This document shows positions 48,761-58,558 of a DNA stretch of 64,000 bases, piece after piece (within the stretch, counting starts at the first letter, position 1; each line of letters begins with the position of its first letter). Made by a program: the position numbers and the translations under genes. Below the pieces are notes generated by a model, which was not told where the DNA came from, did no database searches, and was given only the letters and a program-made list of their open reading frames with translations. The stretch is from Streptomyces sp. HM190 (GTDB taxonomy: Bacteria; Actinomycetota; Actinomycetes; Streptomycetales; Streptomycetaceae): contig NZ_CP047318.1 in assembly GCF_009857135.1 (NCBI RefSeq), forward strand, positions 5,084,001 to 5,148,000, in the 5' to 3' direction.

Positions 48761-49620
48761 CCACCACCCCCGAGGGAGTCAGCCTGGGCATGCCCCAGCT
48801 GCCCGCGCCCGACTACCCGGACGACGTTCGAGCCCGGCTGGAGCGGGACGCGGCCGAGGTCATCGCCCGCTACCCCGACTCCCGCTCCGCGCTGCTGCCG
48901 CTGCTGCACCTCGTGCAGTCCGAGGAGGGCCACGTCACCCGCACCGGCATGCGGTTCTGCGCCGAGGTGCTCGGCCTGACCACGGCCGAGGTCACCGCGG
49001 TCGCCACCTTCTACACCATGTACCGCCGCCGGCCGAGCGGTGACTACCAGGTCGGCGTCTGCACCAACACCCTGTGCGCGGTGATGGGCGGCGACGCGAT
49101 CTTCGAGGCGCTCCAGGACCACCTCGGCGTCGGCAACGGCGAGACCACCGACGACGGCAAGGTCACCCTGGAGCACATCGAGTGCAACGCGGCCTGCGAC
49201 TTCGCGCCGGTCGTGATGGTCAACTGGGAGTTCTTCGACAACCAGACCGTCGACAGCGCCAAGCGGCTCGTGGACGACCTGCGGGCGGGCGCACAGGTCG
49301 AGCCCACGCGCGGGGCGCCGCTGTGCACCTTCAAGGAGACCGCGCGCATCCTCGCCGGCTTCCCCGACGAGCGGCCCGGGGCCGTCGAGGCGAGCGGCGG
49401 CGCCGGACCCGCGTCCCTGGTGGGCCTCCGCCTGGCCAAGGGGGAGACCGCGACCGCGCGCGTGGTGCACCCGCGCGACGGCGGCCCGCACGACGAGCCG
49501 CAGGACGCGGCGCACGAGCCGTCACCGGGCGAGCACCTCAGCTCGCACGACGCGCCGCAGGAGACCTCGGCCTCCGACCCGGCCCACCCTGCGGGGCCCA
49601 CCGCCGAGGAGGGGGAGTGA
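48757..49620 (+). CDS. nuoE: NADH-quinone oxidoreductase subunit E with extended C terminus
   Basis: The 287-aa product has the 24-kDa 2Fe-2S (thioredoxin-like) domain: VCTNTLCAVMGG and IECNAACDFAPVVMVN provide the four ligands of cluster N1a. The core ends near residue 185 (LCTFKETARILAGFPD). The last 100 residues are low-complexity (Gly, Ala, Glu, His, Pro) and absent from most bacterial NuoE. GTG 48757 overlaps nuoD, and the stop overlaps nuoF by one base. Confidence 0.96.
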   Translation: MTTTPEGVSLGMPQLPAPDYPDDVRARLERDAAEVIARYPDSRSALLPLLHLVQSEEGHVTRTGMRFCAEVLGLTTAEVTAVATFYTMYRRRPSGDYQVGVCTNTLCAVMGGDAIFEALQDHLGVGNGETTDDGKVTLEHIECNAACDFAPVVMVNWEFFDNQTVDSAKRLVDDLRAGAQVEPTRGAPLCTFKETARILAGFPDERPGAVEASGGAGPASLVGLRLAKGETATARVVHPRDGGPHDEPQDAAHEPSPGEHLSSHDAPQETSASDPAHPAGPTAEEGE

Positions 49621-50975
49621 TGACGTTGGCACCCGAGATCAAGGGCACCAGCCCCGAGAAGCTGCTCGCACCCGTACTGTCGGCCTTCTGGGACGAGGAC
49701 AGGTCCTGGACCCTGGACGTCTACCGACGCCACGACGGCTACGAGGGACTCCGCAAGGCGCTCGCCATGACGCCGGACGACCTCATCGCGTACGTCAAGG
49801 AATCCGGCCTGCGCGGCCGCGGCGGCGCGGGCTTCCCCACCGGAATGAAATGGCAGTTCATTCCGCAGGGGGACGGAAAACCGCACTATCTCGTTGTCAA
49901 CGCCGACGAGTCGGAGCCCGGAACCTGCAAGGACATCCCGCTCCTCTTCGCGAACCCGCACAGCCTCATCGAGGGCATGATCATCGCGTGCTACGCCATC
50001 CGGTCGTCGCACGCCTTCATCTATCTGCGGGGTGAAGTCGTCCCCGTCCTGCGGCGGTTGCACGAGGCCGTCCGTGAGGCGTACGAGGCGGGCTTCCTCG
50101 GCGAGAACATCCTGGGCAGCGGACTCGACCTCGACATCACCGTGCACGCGGGCGCCGGCGCGTACATCTGCGGTGAGGAGACCGCGCTGCTCGACTCGCT
50201 CGAAGGCCGCCGCGGCCAACCGCGACTACGTCCTCCCTTCCCTGCGGTGGAAGGCCTCTACGCCTGTCCCACTGTCGTGAACAACGTCGAGTCGATCGCG
50301 TCGGTTCCCGCCATCCTGCACCGGGGCAAGGAATGGTTCCGGTCGATGGGCAGCGAGAAGTCCCCCGGCTTCACGCTCTACTCGCTCAGCGGCCACGTCG
50401 CCAGCCCCGGCCAGTACGAGGCCCCGCTCGGCGTCACCCTGCGCCAGCTGCTGGAGATGAGCGGCGGCATGCGGCCCGGCCACCGCCTCAAGTTCTGGAC
50501 ACCGGGCGGCTCCTCGACCCCGATGTTCACCGACGAGCACCTCGACGTCCCCCTGGACTACGAAGGAGTGGGCGCCGCGGGTTCGATGCTCGGCACGAAG
50601 GCGCTCCAGTGCTTCGACGAGACCACCTGCGTCGTCCGGGCCGTCACCCGCTGGACCGAGTTCTACGCCCACGAGTCCTGCGGCAAGTGCACCCCCTGCC
50701 GCGAGGGCACGTACTGGCTCGTCCAGCTGCTGCGCGACATCGAGGCGGGCAAGGGCGTCATGAGCGACCTCGACAAGCTCAACGACATCGCCGACAACAT
50801 CAACGGCAAGTCGTTCTGCGCCCTCGGCGACGGCGCCGCCTCACCGATCTTCTCCTCCCTGAAGTACTTCCGCGAGGAGTACGAGGACCACATCACGGGC
50901 CGGGGCTGCCCCTTCGACCCGGCCAAGTCGACCGCCTGGGCGGACAAGGACAAGCACGCGGAGGTGAACGCATGA
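49620..50975 (+). CDS. nuoF: NADH-quinone oxidoreductase subunit F
   Basis: The 451-aa NADH- and FMN-binding subunit has GLRGRGGAGFPTGMKWQF (NADH loop), YLVVNADESEPGTCKD (FMN) and GAYICGEETALLDSLEGRRG. The N3 cluster is bound by HESCGKCTPCREG plus a later Cys. ATG 49620 shares one base with the nuoE stop; GTG 49617, in frame, is an alternative. It joins with NuoE and NuoG in the dehydrogenase module. Confidence 0.97.
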   Translation: MTLAPEIKGTSPEKLLAPVLSAFWDEDRSWTLDVYRRHDGYEGLRKALAMTPDDLIAYVKESGLRGRGGAGFPTGMKWQFIPQGDGKPHYLVVNADESEPGTCKDIPLLFANPHSLIEGMIIACYAIRSSHAFIYLRGEVVPVLRRLHEAVREAYEAGFLGENILGSGLDLDITVHAGAGAYICGEETALLDSLEGRRGQPRLRPPFPAVEGLYACPTVVNNVESIASVPAILHRGKEWFRSMGSEKSPGFTLYSLSGHVASPGQYEAPLGVTLRQLLEMSGGMRPGHRLKFWTPGGSSTPMFTDEHLDVPLDYEGVGAAGSMLGTKALQCFDETTCVVRAVTRWTEFYAHESCGKCTPCREGTYWLVQLLRDIEAGKGVMSDLDKLNDIADNINGKSFCALGDGAASPIFSSLKYFREEYEDHITGRGCPFDPAKSTAWADKDKHAEVNA

Positions 50976-53476
50976 CCGTGACGACAAGCGCTCCCTCCGG
51001 GGGCGGCGAGGCGGCGGTCCCGCCGGAAGATCTCGTCTCGCTGACCATCGACGGCGTCGACATCAGCGTGCCCAAGGGCACCCTGGTCATCCGGGCCGCC
51101 GAACAGCTCGGCATCGAGATCCCCCGCTTCTGCGACCACCCCCTCCTCGACCCGGCCGGCGCCTGCCGCCAGTGCATCGTCGAGGTCGAGGGCCAGCGCA
51201 AGCCCATGGCGTCCTGCACGATCACCTGTACGGACGGGATGGTCGTCCGGACTCAACTCACCTCCCCGGTCGCCGAGAAGGCCCAGAAGGGGGTGATGGA
51301 GCTCCTGCTCATCAACCACCCCCTGGACTGCCCCGTCTGCGACAAGGGCGGCGAGTGCCCCCTGCAGAACCAGGCCATGTCGCACGGCCAGTCCGAGTCC
51401 CGCTTCGAGGGCCGCAAGCGCACCTACGAGAAGCCCGTACCGATCTCCGCGCAGGTGCTCCTCGACCGCGAACGGTGCGTGCTGTGCGCCCGCTGCACCC
51501 GCTTCTCCAACCAGGTCGCCGGCGACCCCATGATCGAACTGCTGGAGCGGGGCGCGCTCCAGCAGGTGGGCACCGGCGAGGGCGATCCGTTCGAGTCGTA
51601 CTTCTCCGGCAACACCATCCAGATCTGCCCCGTGGGCGCGCTGACCTCGGCGGCGTACCGGTTCCGCTCCCGGCCCTTCGACCTCGTCTCCTCGCCGTCC
51701 GTGTGCGAGCACTGCTCCGGCGGCTGCGCCACCCGCACCGACCACCGCCGCGGCAAGGTCATGCGGCGGCTCGCCGCCGACGACCCCCAGGTCAACGAGG
51801 AGTGGATCTGCGACAAGGGACGCTTCGCGTTCCGCTACGCGCAGCGCCCCGACCGGCTCACCACCCCCCTCGTCCGCAACGAGGAGGGCGTTCTGGAACC
51901 GGCGTCCTGGCCGGAGGCCCTGGAGGCCGCCGCCCGGGGACTGCTCGCCGCGCGCGGCAGGGCCGGCGTCCTGACCGGCGGCCGGCTCACCGTCGAGGAC
52001 GCCTACGCGTACAGCAAGTTCGCGCGCGTGGCGCTCGACACCAACGACATCGACTTCCGCGCGCGCGTGCACAGCGGCGAGGAGGCCGACTTCCTGGCCG
52101 CCCGGGTCGCCGCCCGCGGCCACGACTTCGACGGCAAGGGCGTCACGTACGCCGCCCTGGAGAAGGCGCCCGCCGTCCTCCTCGTCGGGTTCGAGGCCGA
52201 GGAGGAGGCACCCGGCGTCTTCCTGCGCCTCCGCAAGGCCTGGCGCAAGCGCAAGATGCGGGTGTTCTCGATCGCCACGCACGCCACCCGCGGCCTGGAG
52301 AAGGCCGGCGGCACCCTGCTGCCCGCCGCGCCCGGCACCGAGACCGAGTGGCTGGACGCCCTCGCGAGCGGCGCCGGACTCGAAGGCGACGGCACCGAGG
52401 CCGCCGCGGCGCTGCGCACCGAGGGCGCCGTCATCGTCGTCGGCGAGCGGCTCGCCGGGGTGGCGGGCGGACTCACCGCCGCCGTACGGGCCGCCGCCCT
52501 CACCGGCGCCCGGCTGGCGTGGATCCCCCGCCGGGCCGGGGAGCGCGGCGCGATCGAGGCCGGCGCGCTGCCGTCGCTGCTGCCGGGCGGACGCCCGGCC
52601 ACCGACCCCCGCGCGCGGGAGGAGATCGCCGCCGCCTGGGGCGTCGCCCAGCTCCCGCTGCGCTACGGCCGCGACACCGGACAGATCGTCGAGGCCGCCG
52701 CCACCGGAGAGCTCGGGGCCCTGGTGGTGGCCGGGGTCGAGGTCGCCGACCTGCCCGAACCGGCACGCGCGCGTGAGGCGCTGTCCGCGGTGGGCTTCCT
52801 GGTCTCCCTGGAACTGCGGCCCAGCGAGGTCACCGACCACGCCGACGTCGTCCTCCCGGTCGCCGCGGTCGCCGAGAAGGCGGGCAGCTTCATCAACTGG
52901 GAGGGCAGGGTCCGGCCGTTCGAGGCCGCGCTCAAGCCCGACCAGATGACCCGCCGACTGGCACCCACCGACGGGCGGGTGCTGCAGATGCTCGCCGACG
53001 CCATGGACGTCCACCTCGGACTGCCCGACCTGCGCACCACGCGCGCGGAGCTGGACCGGCTCGGGGCCTGGGACGGTCCGCGGGCCACCGAACCCGTGGA
53101 GATCGCCGCCGGGCTGCCGCGGCCCGCCGCCGGGGAGGCCGTCCTGGCCGGACACCGGTTGCTGCTGGACCAGGGGCGTCTCCAGGACGGCGACGAGGCG
53201 CTCGCCGGCACCCGGCACGCCGCGCACGCGCGCGTGTCCGCCGCGACGGCCGCCGAGTCCGGCGTCAAGAACGGTGACCTGCTGGCGGTCACCGGACCCG
53301 GGGGCGTCGTCGCGCTCCCGCTGCAGGTCACCGACATGCCCGACCGTGTCGTCTGGCTGCCGCTGAACTCCGCAGGCTCGGGCGTCGCCTCCGACACCGG
53401 GGCGCAGCCCGGCGCACTCGTCCGTATCGGCCCCGCCACGCCCGCCGCCGAGGCCCCCGAGGAGGTGGAGGCATGA
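50972..53476 (+). CDS. nuoG: NADH-quinone oxidoreductase subunit G
   Basis: The 834-aa iron-sulphur subunit has an N-terminal 2Fe-2S domain (FCDHPLLDPAGACRQCIVEV), the His/Cys N5 site (HPLDCPVCDKGGECPLQNQA), N4 (RCVLCARCTRF) and a molybdopterin-oxidoreductase-like rest. CEHCSGGCATRTDHR indicates the additional N7-type ligand set (Cys residues near 240), which occurs only in some bacteria. ATG 50972 overlaps nuoF and the stop overlaps nuoH. Confidence 0.96.
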   Translation: MTVTTSAPSGGGEAAVPPEDLVSLTIDGVDISVPKGTLVIRAAEQLGIEIPRFCDHPLLDPAGACRQCIVEVEGQRKPMASCTITCTDGMVVRTQLTSPVAEKAQKGVMELLLINHPLDCPVCDKGGECPLQNQAMSHGQSESRFEGRKRTYEKPVPISAQVLLDRERCVLCARCTRFSNQVAGDPMIELLERGALQQVGTGEGDPFESYFSGNTIQICPVGALTSAAYRFRSRPFDLVSSPSVCEHCSGGCATRTDHRRGKVMRRLAADDPQVNEEWICDKGRFAFRYAQRPDRLTTPLVRNEEGVLEPASWPEALEAAARGLLAARGRAGVLTGGRLTVEDAYAYSKFARVALDTNDIDFRARVHSGEEADFLAARVAARGHDFDGKGVTYAALEKAPAVLLVGFEAEEEAPGVFLRLRKAWRKRKMRVFSIATHATRGLEKAGGTLLPAAPGTETEWLDALASGAGLEGDGTEAAAALRTEGAVIVVGERLAGVAGGLTAAVRAAALTGARLAWIPRRAGERGAIEAGALPSLLPGGRPATDPRAREEIAAAWGVAQLPLRYGRDTGQIVEAAATGELGALVVAGVEVADLPEPARAREALSAVGFLVSLELRPSEVTDHADVVLPVAAVAEKAGSFINWEGRVRPFEAALKPDQMTRRLAPTDGRVLQMLADAMDVHLGLPDLRTTRAELDRLGAWDGPRATEPVEIAAGLPRPAAGEAVLAGHRLLLDQGRLQDGDEALAGTRHAAHARVSAATAAESGVKNGDLLAVTGPGGVVALPLQVTDMPDRVVWLPLNSAGSGVASDTGAQPGALVRIGPATPAAEAPEEVEA

Positions 53477-54837
53477 GCGCGTACTACCTCGCCGCTGAGG
53501 ACCTCTCGATGTTCGGCCGCGACCCCTGGTGGCTGGTCGTCATCAAGGCGGTGTTCTGCTTCGCCTTCCTGATGATCACCGTGCTGTTCTCCATCGTGTG
53601 GGAACGCAAGGTCGTCGCCTGGATGCAGCTGCGCATCGGCCCCAACCGGCACGGCCCCTGGGGCATGCTCCAGTCGCTCGCCGACGGCATCAAGCTGATG
53701 CTCAAGGAAGACGTCATCGTCAAACGCGCGGACAAGGTGGTCTACGTCCTCGCGCCGATCGTCGCGGCCATCCCGGCCTTCATGGCGATCGCGGTGATCC
53801 CCTTCGGCCCCGCGAACAACGAGATCTCGATCTTCGGCCAGCGCACCACGATGCAGCTCACCGACCTGCCGATCGCGATGCTCTACATCCTCGCGGTCGC
53901 GTCCGTCGGCATCTACGGCATCGTCCTGGCGGGCTGGAGCTCCGGCTCGACCTACCCGCTGCTGGGCGGCCTGCGCTCCTGCGCGCAGATGATCTCCTAC
54001 GAGATCGCCATGGGCGCCGCGTTCGCCTCGGTGTTCCTCTACTCCGGGTCGATGTCGACGTCGGCGATCGTGGAGGCCCAGCAGGACCGCTGGTACATCG
54101 TGCTGCTGCCGGTCTCGTTCGTGATCTACATCGTGACCATGGTCGGGGAGACCAACCGCGCCCCGTTCGACATGCCGGAGTCCGAGGGCGACCTGGTCGG
54201 CGGCTTCAACACCGAGTACTCGTCGATCAAGTTCGCGATGTTCATGCTCGCCGAGTACGTGAACATGGTGACGGTCTCGGCGGTGTCGGTGACCCTCTTC
54301 CTCGGCGGGTGGCGGGCCCCGTGGCCCGTCAGCACCTTCTGGGAGGGCGCCAACCACGGCTGGTGGCCGATGCTCTGGTTCGTGGTGAAGGTGCAGCTGC
54401 TGCTGTTCTTCTTCATCTGGCTGCGCGGCACACTCCCGCGCGTCCGCTACGACCAGCTGATGAAGCTCGGCTGGAAGGTCCTGCTGCCGGTCTCCGTGGT
54501 CTGGCTGATGCTGGTCGCGACCGTGCGGACCCTGCGCAACGAGAACTACGACTTCGCCCAGATCGCGCTGTACGTCGCCGGTGCCGTCGTCGTGCTGTTC
54601 CTGCTGTCGTTCGTCGCGGACATCTTCCGCGACAGGCGAGAGAGCCGGGACCAGCCCGCCGAACCGGCCGCCTTCGACCCGATGGCCGGCGGATTCCCCG
54701 TACCGCCCCTGCCCGGACAGATCCTCCCGCCGGTGCCGCGCAGGCGCCCGCGCCGCGAACGGGAGCTGATTGTCAGTGGTGGGTCCGATACTGAAAGTGA
54801 CGGATCTTCGAATGGGAGGGAGGCGTCCGATGGCTGA
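53473..54837 (+). CDS. nuoH: NADH-quinone oxidoreductase subunit H
   Basis: The 454-aa product has eight helices. ERKVVAWMQLRIGPNRHGPW and the quinone-channel loop ETNRAPFDMPESEGDLVGGF are conserved. It links the peripheral and proton-pumping arms. The C-terminal 65 residues are cytosolic, Pro/Arg-rich and not in E. coli. Its last 8 bases overlap the nuoI start. Confidence 0.97.
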   Translation: MSAYYLAAEDLSMFGRDPWWLVVIKAVFCFAFLMITVLFSIVWERKVVAWMQLRIGPNRHGPWGMLQSLADGIKLMLKEDVIVKRADKVVYVLAPIVAAIPAFMAIAVIPFGPANNEISIFGQRTTMQLTDLPIAMLYILAVASVGIYGIVLAGWSSGSTYPLLGGLRSCAQMISYEIAMGAAFASVFLYSGSMSTSAIVEAQQDRWYIVLLPVSFVIYIVTMVGETNRAPFDMPESEGDLVGGFNTEYSSIKFAMFMLAEYVNMVTVSAVSVTLFLGGWRAPWPVSTFWEGANHGWWPMLWFVVKVQLLLFFFIWLRGTLPRVRYDQLMKLGWKVLLPVSVVWLMLVATVRTLRNENYDFAQIALYVAGAVVVLFLLSFVADIFRDRRESRDQPAEPAAFDPMAGGFPVPPLPGQILPPVPRRRPRRERELIVSGGSDTESDGSSNGREASDG

Positions 54838-55471
54838 TGAGCCCAAGGAGACCAAGCCGGGTTTCCAGAACCCCGTCGCCGGCTTCGGCGTGACCTTCAA
54901 GGCCATGTTCAAGAAGCGGCTGACCGAGCAGTACCCGGAGCAGGAGAAGACCACCGCTCCGCGGTTCCACGGCCGGCACCAGCTCAACCGCCATCCGGAC
55001 GGCCTGGAGAAGTGCGTGGGCTGCGAGCTGTGCGCCTGGGCCTGTCCCGCCGACGCGATCTACGTGGAGGGCGCGGACAACACGGACGAGGAGCGCTACT
55101 CGCCGGGCGAGCGGTACGGCCGCGTCTACCAGATCAACTACGCCCGCTGCATCCTGTGCGGCCTGTGCATCGAGGCGTGCCCCACCCGCGCGCTCACGAT
55201 GACCAACGAGTTCGAGCTGGCCGACTCCAGCCGCGCGAACCTCATCTACACCAAGGAGCAGCTGCTCGCCGGGCTCGACGACGGCATGGTCGACACGCCG
55301 CACGCTATCTACCCGGGCACCGACGAGCAGGACTACTACCGGGGCCTGGTCACCGAGGCCGCGCCGGGCACCGAGCGGCAGGTCGCCCTCTCCAAGGGCG
55401 AGGTGCCGCAGGAGGGCGCCTCCACCTCCGGTGAGGACGAGCCCGCGTCGGAGAAGGCGGTCGGCCGATGA
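54830..55471 (+). CDS. nuoI: NADH-quinone oxidoreductase subunit I
   Basis: The 213-aa ferredoxin-like subunit has two 4Fe-4S motifs, CVGCELCAWACP and CILCGLCIEACP, for clusters N6a and N6b. ATG 54830 is chosen because a perfect GGGAGGGAGG ribosome site precedes it; the open frame reaches back to 54770 but those residues are the end of nuoH in another frame. The C-terminal tail of about 50 residues is acidic and variable. Overlaps nuoJ by 4 bases. Confidence 0.96.
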   Translation: MADEPKETKPGFQNPVAGFGVTFKAMFKKRLTEQYPEQEKTTAPRFHGRHQLNRHPDGLEKCVGCELCAWACPADAIYVEGADNTDEERYSPGERYGRVYQINYARCILCGLCIEACPTRALTMTNEFELADSSRANLIYTKEQLLAGLDDGMVDTPHAIYPGTDEQDYYRGLVTEAAPGTERQVALSKGEVPQEGASTSGEDEPASEKAVGR

Positions 55472-56295
55472 CGCACCACCTCGCCGCCTACACCACCTCC
55501 ACCGGTGAGGCCTTCCAGTTCTGGGTGCTCGGCACCGTCGCCGTGATCGGCGCCCTGTGCACCGTCTTCATGAAGAAGGCCGTGCACAGCGCGCTCTGCC
55601 TGGCCGGCACCATGATCGTCCTGGCGGTGTTCTACCTCGCCAACGGCGCCTACTTCCTGGGCATCGTGCAGATCGTCGTCTACACCGGCGCGATCATGAT
55701 GCTGTTCCTGTTCGTGGTGATGCTCGTCGGCGTCACCGCGGCGGACTCCCTGAAGGAGACCATCAAGGGCCAGCGCTGGCTGGCCCTGCTGTGCGGCCTC
55801 GGCTTCGGCATCCTGCTCGTCGCGGGCATCGGCAACGCGTCGCTCACCGAGTTCAACGGCCTCGGCCAGGCGAACTCCGGGGGCAACGTGGAGGGCCTCG
55901 CCGCCCTCATCTTCACCCAGTACGTGTTCGCCTTCGAGCTCACCGGCGCCCTGCTGATCACGGCCGCCGTCGGCGCGATGGTGCTCACCCACCGCGAGCG
56001 CACCGAGCGCGCCAAGACCCAGCGCGAACTGTCCGAGCAGCGCGTCCGCGAGGGCAAGCACCTCCCGCCGCTGCCGGCCCCCGGCGTCTACGCCCGGCAC
56101 AACGCGGTCGACATCGCGGGCCTGCTGCCGGACGGCACCCCGTCCGACCTGACCGTCAGCAAGACGCTGCGGGACCGCGGTCAGGTCCGCGACGTGTCGA
56201 CCGAGGCGCTGAACGACCTCAAGGCCCTGGAGCAGCGCGCCGAGGACCGCCTGGAGCGCACCAACAGCGGCAAGAGCGGGGAGGCATCGAAGTGA
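55468..56295 (+). CDS. nuoJ: NADH-quinone oxidoreductase subunit J
   Basis: The 275-aa product has five helices. KKAVHSALCLAGTMIVLAVF and the pi-bulge helix FLGIVQIVVYTGAIMMLFLF are conserved. The cytosolic tail (about 175-275) is charged and longer than in most NuoJ (usually about 170-200 aa). ATG 55468 and the stop both overlap the neighbouring genes. Confidence 0.96.
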   Translation: MTHHLAAYTTSTGEAFQFWVLGTVAVIGALCTVFMKKAVHSALCLAGTMIVLAVFYLANGAYFLGIVQIVVYTGAIMMLFLFVVMLVGVTAADSLKETIKGQRWLALLCGLGFGILLVAGIGNASLTEFNGLGQANSGGNVEGLAALIFTQYVFAFELTGALLITAAVGAMVLTHRERTERAKTQRELSEQRVREGKHLPPLPAPGVYARHNAVDIAGLLPDGTPSDLTVSKTLRDRGQVRDVSTEALNDLKALEQRAEDRLERTNSGKSGEASK

Positions 56296-56591
56296 ATCCC
56301 GTCAACTACCTGTATCTCGCCGCCCTGCTGTTCACGATCGGCGCCACCGGCGTCCTGATCAGGCGGAACGCGATCGTGGTGTTCATGTGCGTGGAGCTGA
56401 TGCTCAACGCCTGCAACCTCGCCCTCGTCGCGTTCTCCCGTATGCACGGCAATCTCGACGGCCAGATCATCGCCTTCTTCACGATGGTCGTCGCCGCCGC
56501 GGAGGTCGTGGTCGGACTCGCGATCATCGTGTCGCTGTTCCGTTCCCGCCACTCGGCCTCGGTCGACGACGCCAGCCTGATGAAGCTGTAA
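56292..56591 (+). CDS. nuoK: NADH-quinone oxidoreductase subunit K
   Basis: The 99-aa three-helix subunit has the conserved Glu residues for proton movement in VVFMCVELMLNACNLALVAF and VVAAAEVVVGLAIIV. Normal length for the family. GTG 56292 overlaps the nuoJ stop (GTGA). Fifteen bases separate it from nuoL. Confidence 0.97.
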   Translation: MNPVNYLYLAALLFTIGATGVLIRRNAIVVFMCVELMLNACNLALVAFSRMHGNLDGQIIAFFTMVVAAAEVVVGLAIIVSLFRSRHSASVDDASLMKL

Positions 56592-56606
56592 GGGGTCGGA
56601 AGAATC

Positions 56607-58553
56607 GTGGAGAACCTGATTGCGCTGCTGATCGCGGCGCCCCTGCTCGGAGCCGCGGTCCTGTTGTGCGGCGGCCGGCGCCTCGACGCCGTCGGCCACT
56701 GGATCGGCACCGTCCTCGCCGCCGCCTCGTTCGTCGTCGGTGTCGTCCTCTTCGCCGACATGCTCGGCAAGGACCCCGAGAACCGCGCGATGCACCAGTT
56801 CCTGTTCAGCTGGATCCCCGTCGGGGGCTTCCAGGCGGACGTCGCCTTCCAGCTCGACCAGCTGTCGATGACGTTCGTGCTGCTGATCACCGGAGTCGGC
56901 TCGCTCATCCACGTGTACTCCATCGGATACATGGAGCACGACGAGCGCCGCCGCCGTTTCTTCGGCTATCTGAACCTGTTCCTCGCGGCGATGCTGCTGC
57001 TCGTCCTCGCCGACAACTACCTGCTGCTGTACGTCGGCTGGGAGGGCGTCGGTCTCGCCTCCTACCTCCTCATCGGCTTCTGGCAGCACAAGCCGAGCGC
57101 CGCCACCGCCGCGAAGAAGGCCTTCCTGGTCAACCGCGTCGGTGACGTGGGCCTTTCCATCGCCATCATGCTGATGTTCACCACCTTCGGGACGTTCGCC
57201 TTCGGGCCGGTCCTGGAGGCCACCGGTGAGGCGACCGAGGGCAAGCTCACCGCCATCGCCCTGATGCTGCTGCTCGCCGCCTGCGGCAAGTCCGCCCAGG
57301 TGCCGCTGCAGTCCTGGCTCGGGGACGCGATGGAGGGCCCGACCCCGGTCTCGGCCCTCATCCACGCCGCGACCATGGTGACCGCCGGCGTCTACCTGAT
57401 CGTCCGCTCCGCCGACATCTTCAACGCCGCCCCGGACGCCCAGCTGGTGACCACCGTGGTCGGCGCGGTCACGCTGCTGTTCGGTGCGATCGTCGGTTGC
57501 GCGAAGGACGACATCAAGAAGGCGCTCGCCGGTTCGACCATGTCGCAGATCGGCTACATGGTGCTCGCCGCCGGCCTCGGCCCCATCGGCTACGTCTTCG
57601 CGATCATGCACCTGGTGACGCACGGCTTCTTCAAGGCCGGGCTGTTCCTCGGCGCCGGTTCGGTCATGCACGGCATGAACGACGAGGTCGACATGCGCAA
57701 GTACGGCGGCCTCCGCAAGTACATGCCGATCACCTTCATCACGTTCGGCCTCGGCTACCTCGCCATCATCGGCTTCCCCGGCCTGTCCGGCTTCTTCTCC
57801 AAGGACAAGATCATCGAGGCGGCGTTCGCCAAGGGCGGCACCGAGGGCTGGATCCTCGGCGGCGTGGCCCTGCTGGGCGCGGCCATCACCGCGTTCTACA
57901 TGACCCGCGTGATGCTGATGACGTTCTTCGGCGAGGAGCGCTGGCGCAACCAGCCGTCCGCCTCCCCCGCGGAGCCGGACGTGGAGCCCGCCGCCGAACA
58001 CCACGGCGCCCAGGGCGAACCCCACCCGCACGAGTCGCCCAAGGTCATGACGGTCCCGATGATCGTGCTGGCCGTCGGATCGGTCTTCGCGGGCGCGTTC
58101 TTCAGCATCGGCGACCGGTTCATCCACTGGCTGGAGCCCGTCACCGGCCACGCGCACGGGAACCCGCCGATCGGCGCCGCGGCGGTCACCGCCTCCACGG
58201 TCGCCGTGATGGTCCTCGGCGTCGGTCTCGCCTGGCTCCAGTACGGGCGCCGCCCCGTCCCGGTCGTCGCCCCGCGCGGATCGCTGCTCACCCGGGCCGC
58301 CCGCCGCGACCTCTACCAGGACGACTTCAACCACGTGGTCCTCGTGCGCGGCGGAGAGCACCTCACCCGATCCCTGGTCTACGTCGACCACACCCTGGTC
58401 GACGGTGTCGTCAACGGCACCGCGGCCGGCATGGGCGGCCTCTCCGGGCGGCTGCGCCGCATCCAGAACGGCTATGCCCGGTCGTACGCGGTCTCGATGT
58501 TCGGCGGCGCTGCGATCCTCATCGCCGCGACCCTGCTGATGAGGGCGGTCTGA
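56607..58553 (+). CDS. nuoL: NADH-quinone oxidoreductase subunit L
   Basis: The 648-aa antiporter-like subunit has about 16 helices. GWEGVGLASYLLIGFWQHKP, PTPVSALIHAATMVTAGVYL and the Lys/Glu axis residues are conserved, and the lateral helix is at the C terminus. A His/Pro/Glu loop at about 450-475 is a genus feature. GTG 56607 after AAGGGGTCGG. Confidence 0.97.
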   Translation: MENLIALLIAAPLLGAAVLLCGGRRLDAVGHWIGTVLAAASFVVGVVLFADMLGKDPENRAMHQFLFSWIPVGGFQADVAFQLDQLSMTFVLLITGVGSLIHVYSIGYMEHDERRRRFFGYLNLFLAAMLLLVLADNYLLLYVGWEGVGLASYLLIGFWQHKPSAATAAKKAFLVNRVGDVGLSIAIMLMFTTFGTFAFGPVLEATGEATEGKLTAIALMLLLAACGKSAQVPLQSWLGDAMEGPTPVSALIHAATMVTAGVYLIVRSADIFNAAPDAQLVTTVVGAVTLLFGAIVGCAKDDIKKALAGSTMSQIGYMVLAAGLGPIGYVFAIMHLVTHGFFKAGLFLGAGSVMHGMNDEVDMRKYGGLRKYMPITFITFGLGYLAIIGFPGLSGFFSKDKIIEAAFAKGGTEGWILGGVALLGAAITAFYMTRVMLMTFFGEERWRNQPSASPAEPDVEPAAEHHGAQGEPHPHESPKVMTVPMIVLAVGSVFAGAFFSIGDRFIHWLEPVTGHAHGNPPIGAAAVTASTVAVMVLGVGLAWLQYGRRPVPVVAPRGSLLTRAARRDLYQDDFNHVVLVRGGEHLTRSLVYVDHTLVDGVVNGTAAGMGGLSGRLRRIQNGYARSYAVSMFGGAAILIAATLLMRAV

Positions 58554-58558
58554 TACCG

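Noticed and set aside
50663..53227. Long antisense open frame opposite nuoG (and similar ones opposite nuoM, nuoL and nuoN)
   Set aside because: High-GC shadow frames; the sense frames are certain complex I subunits.
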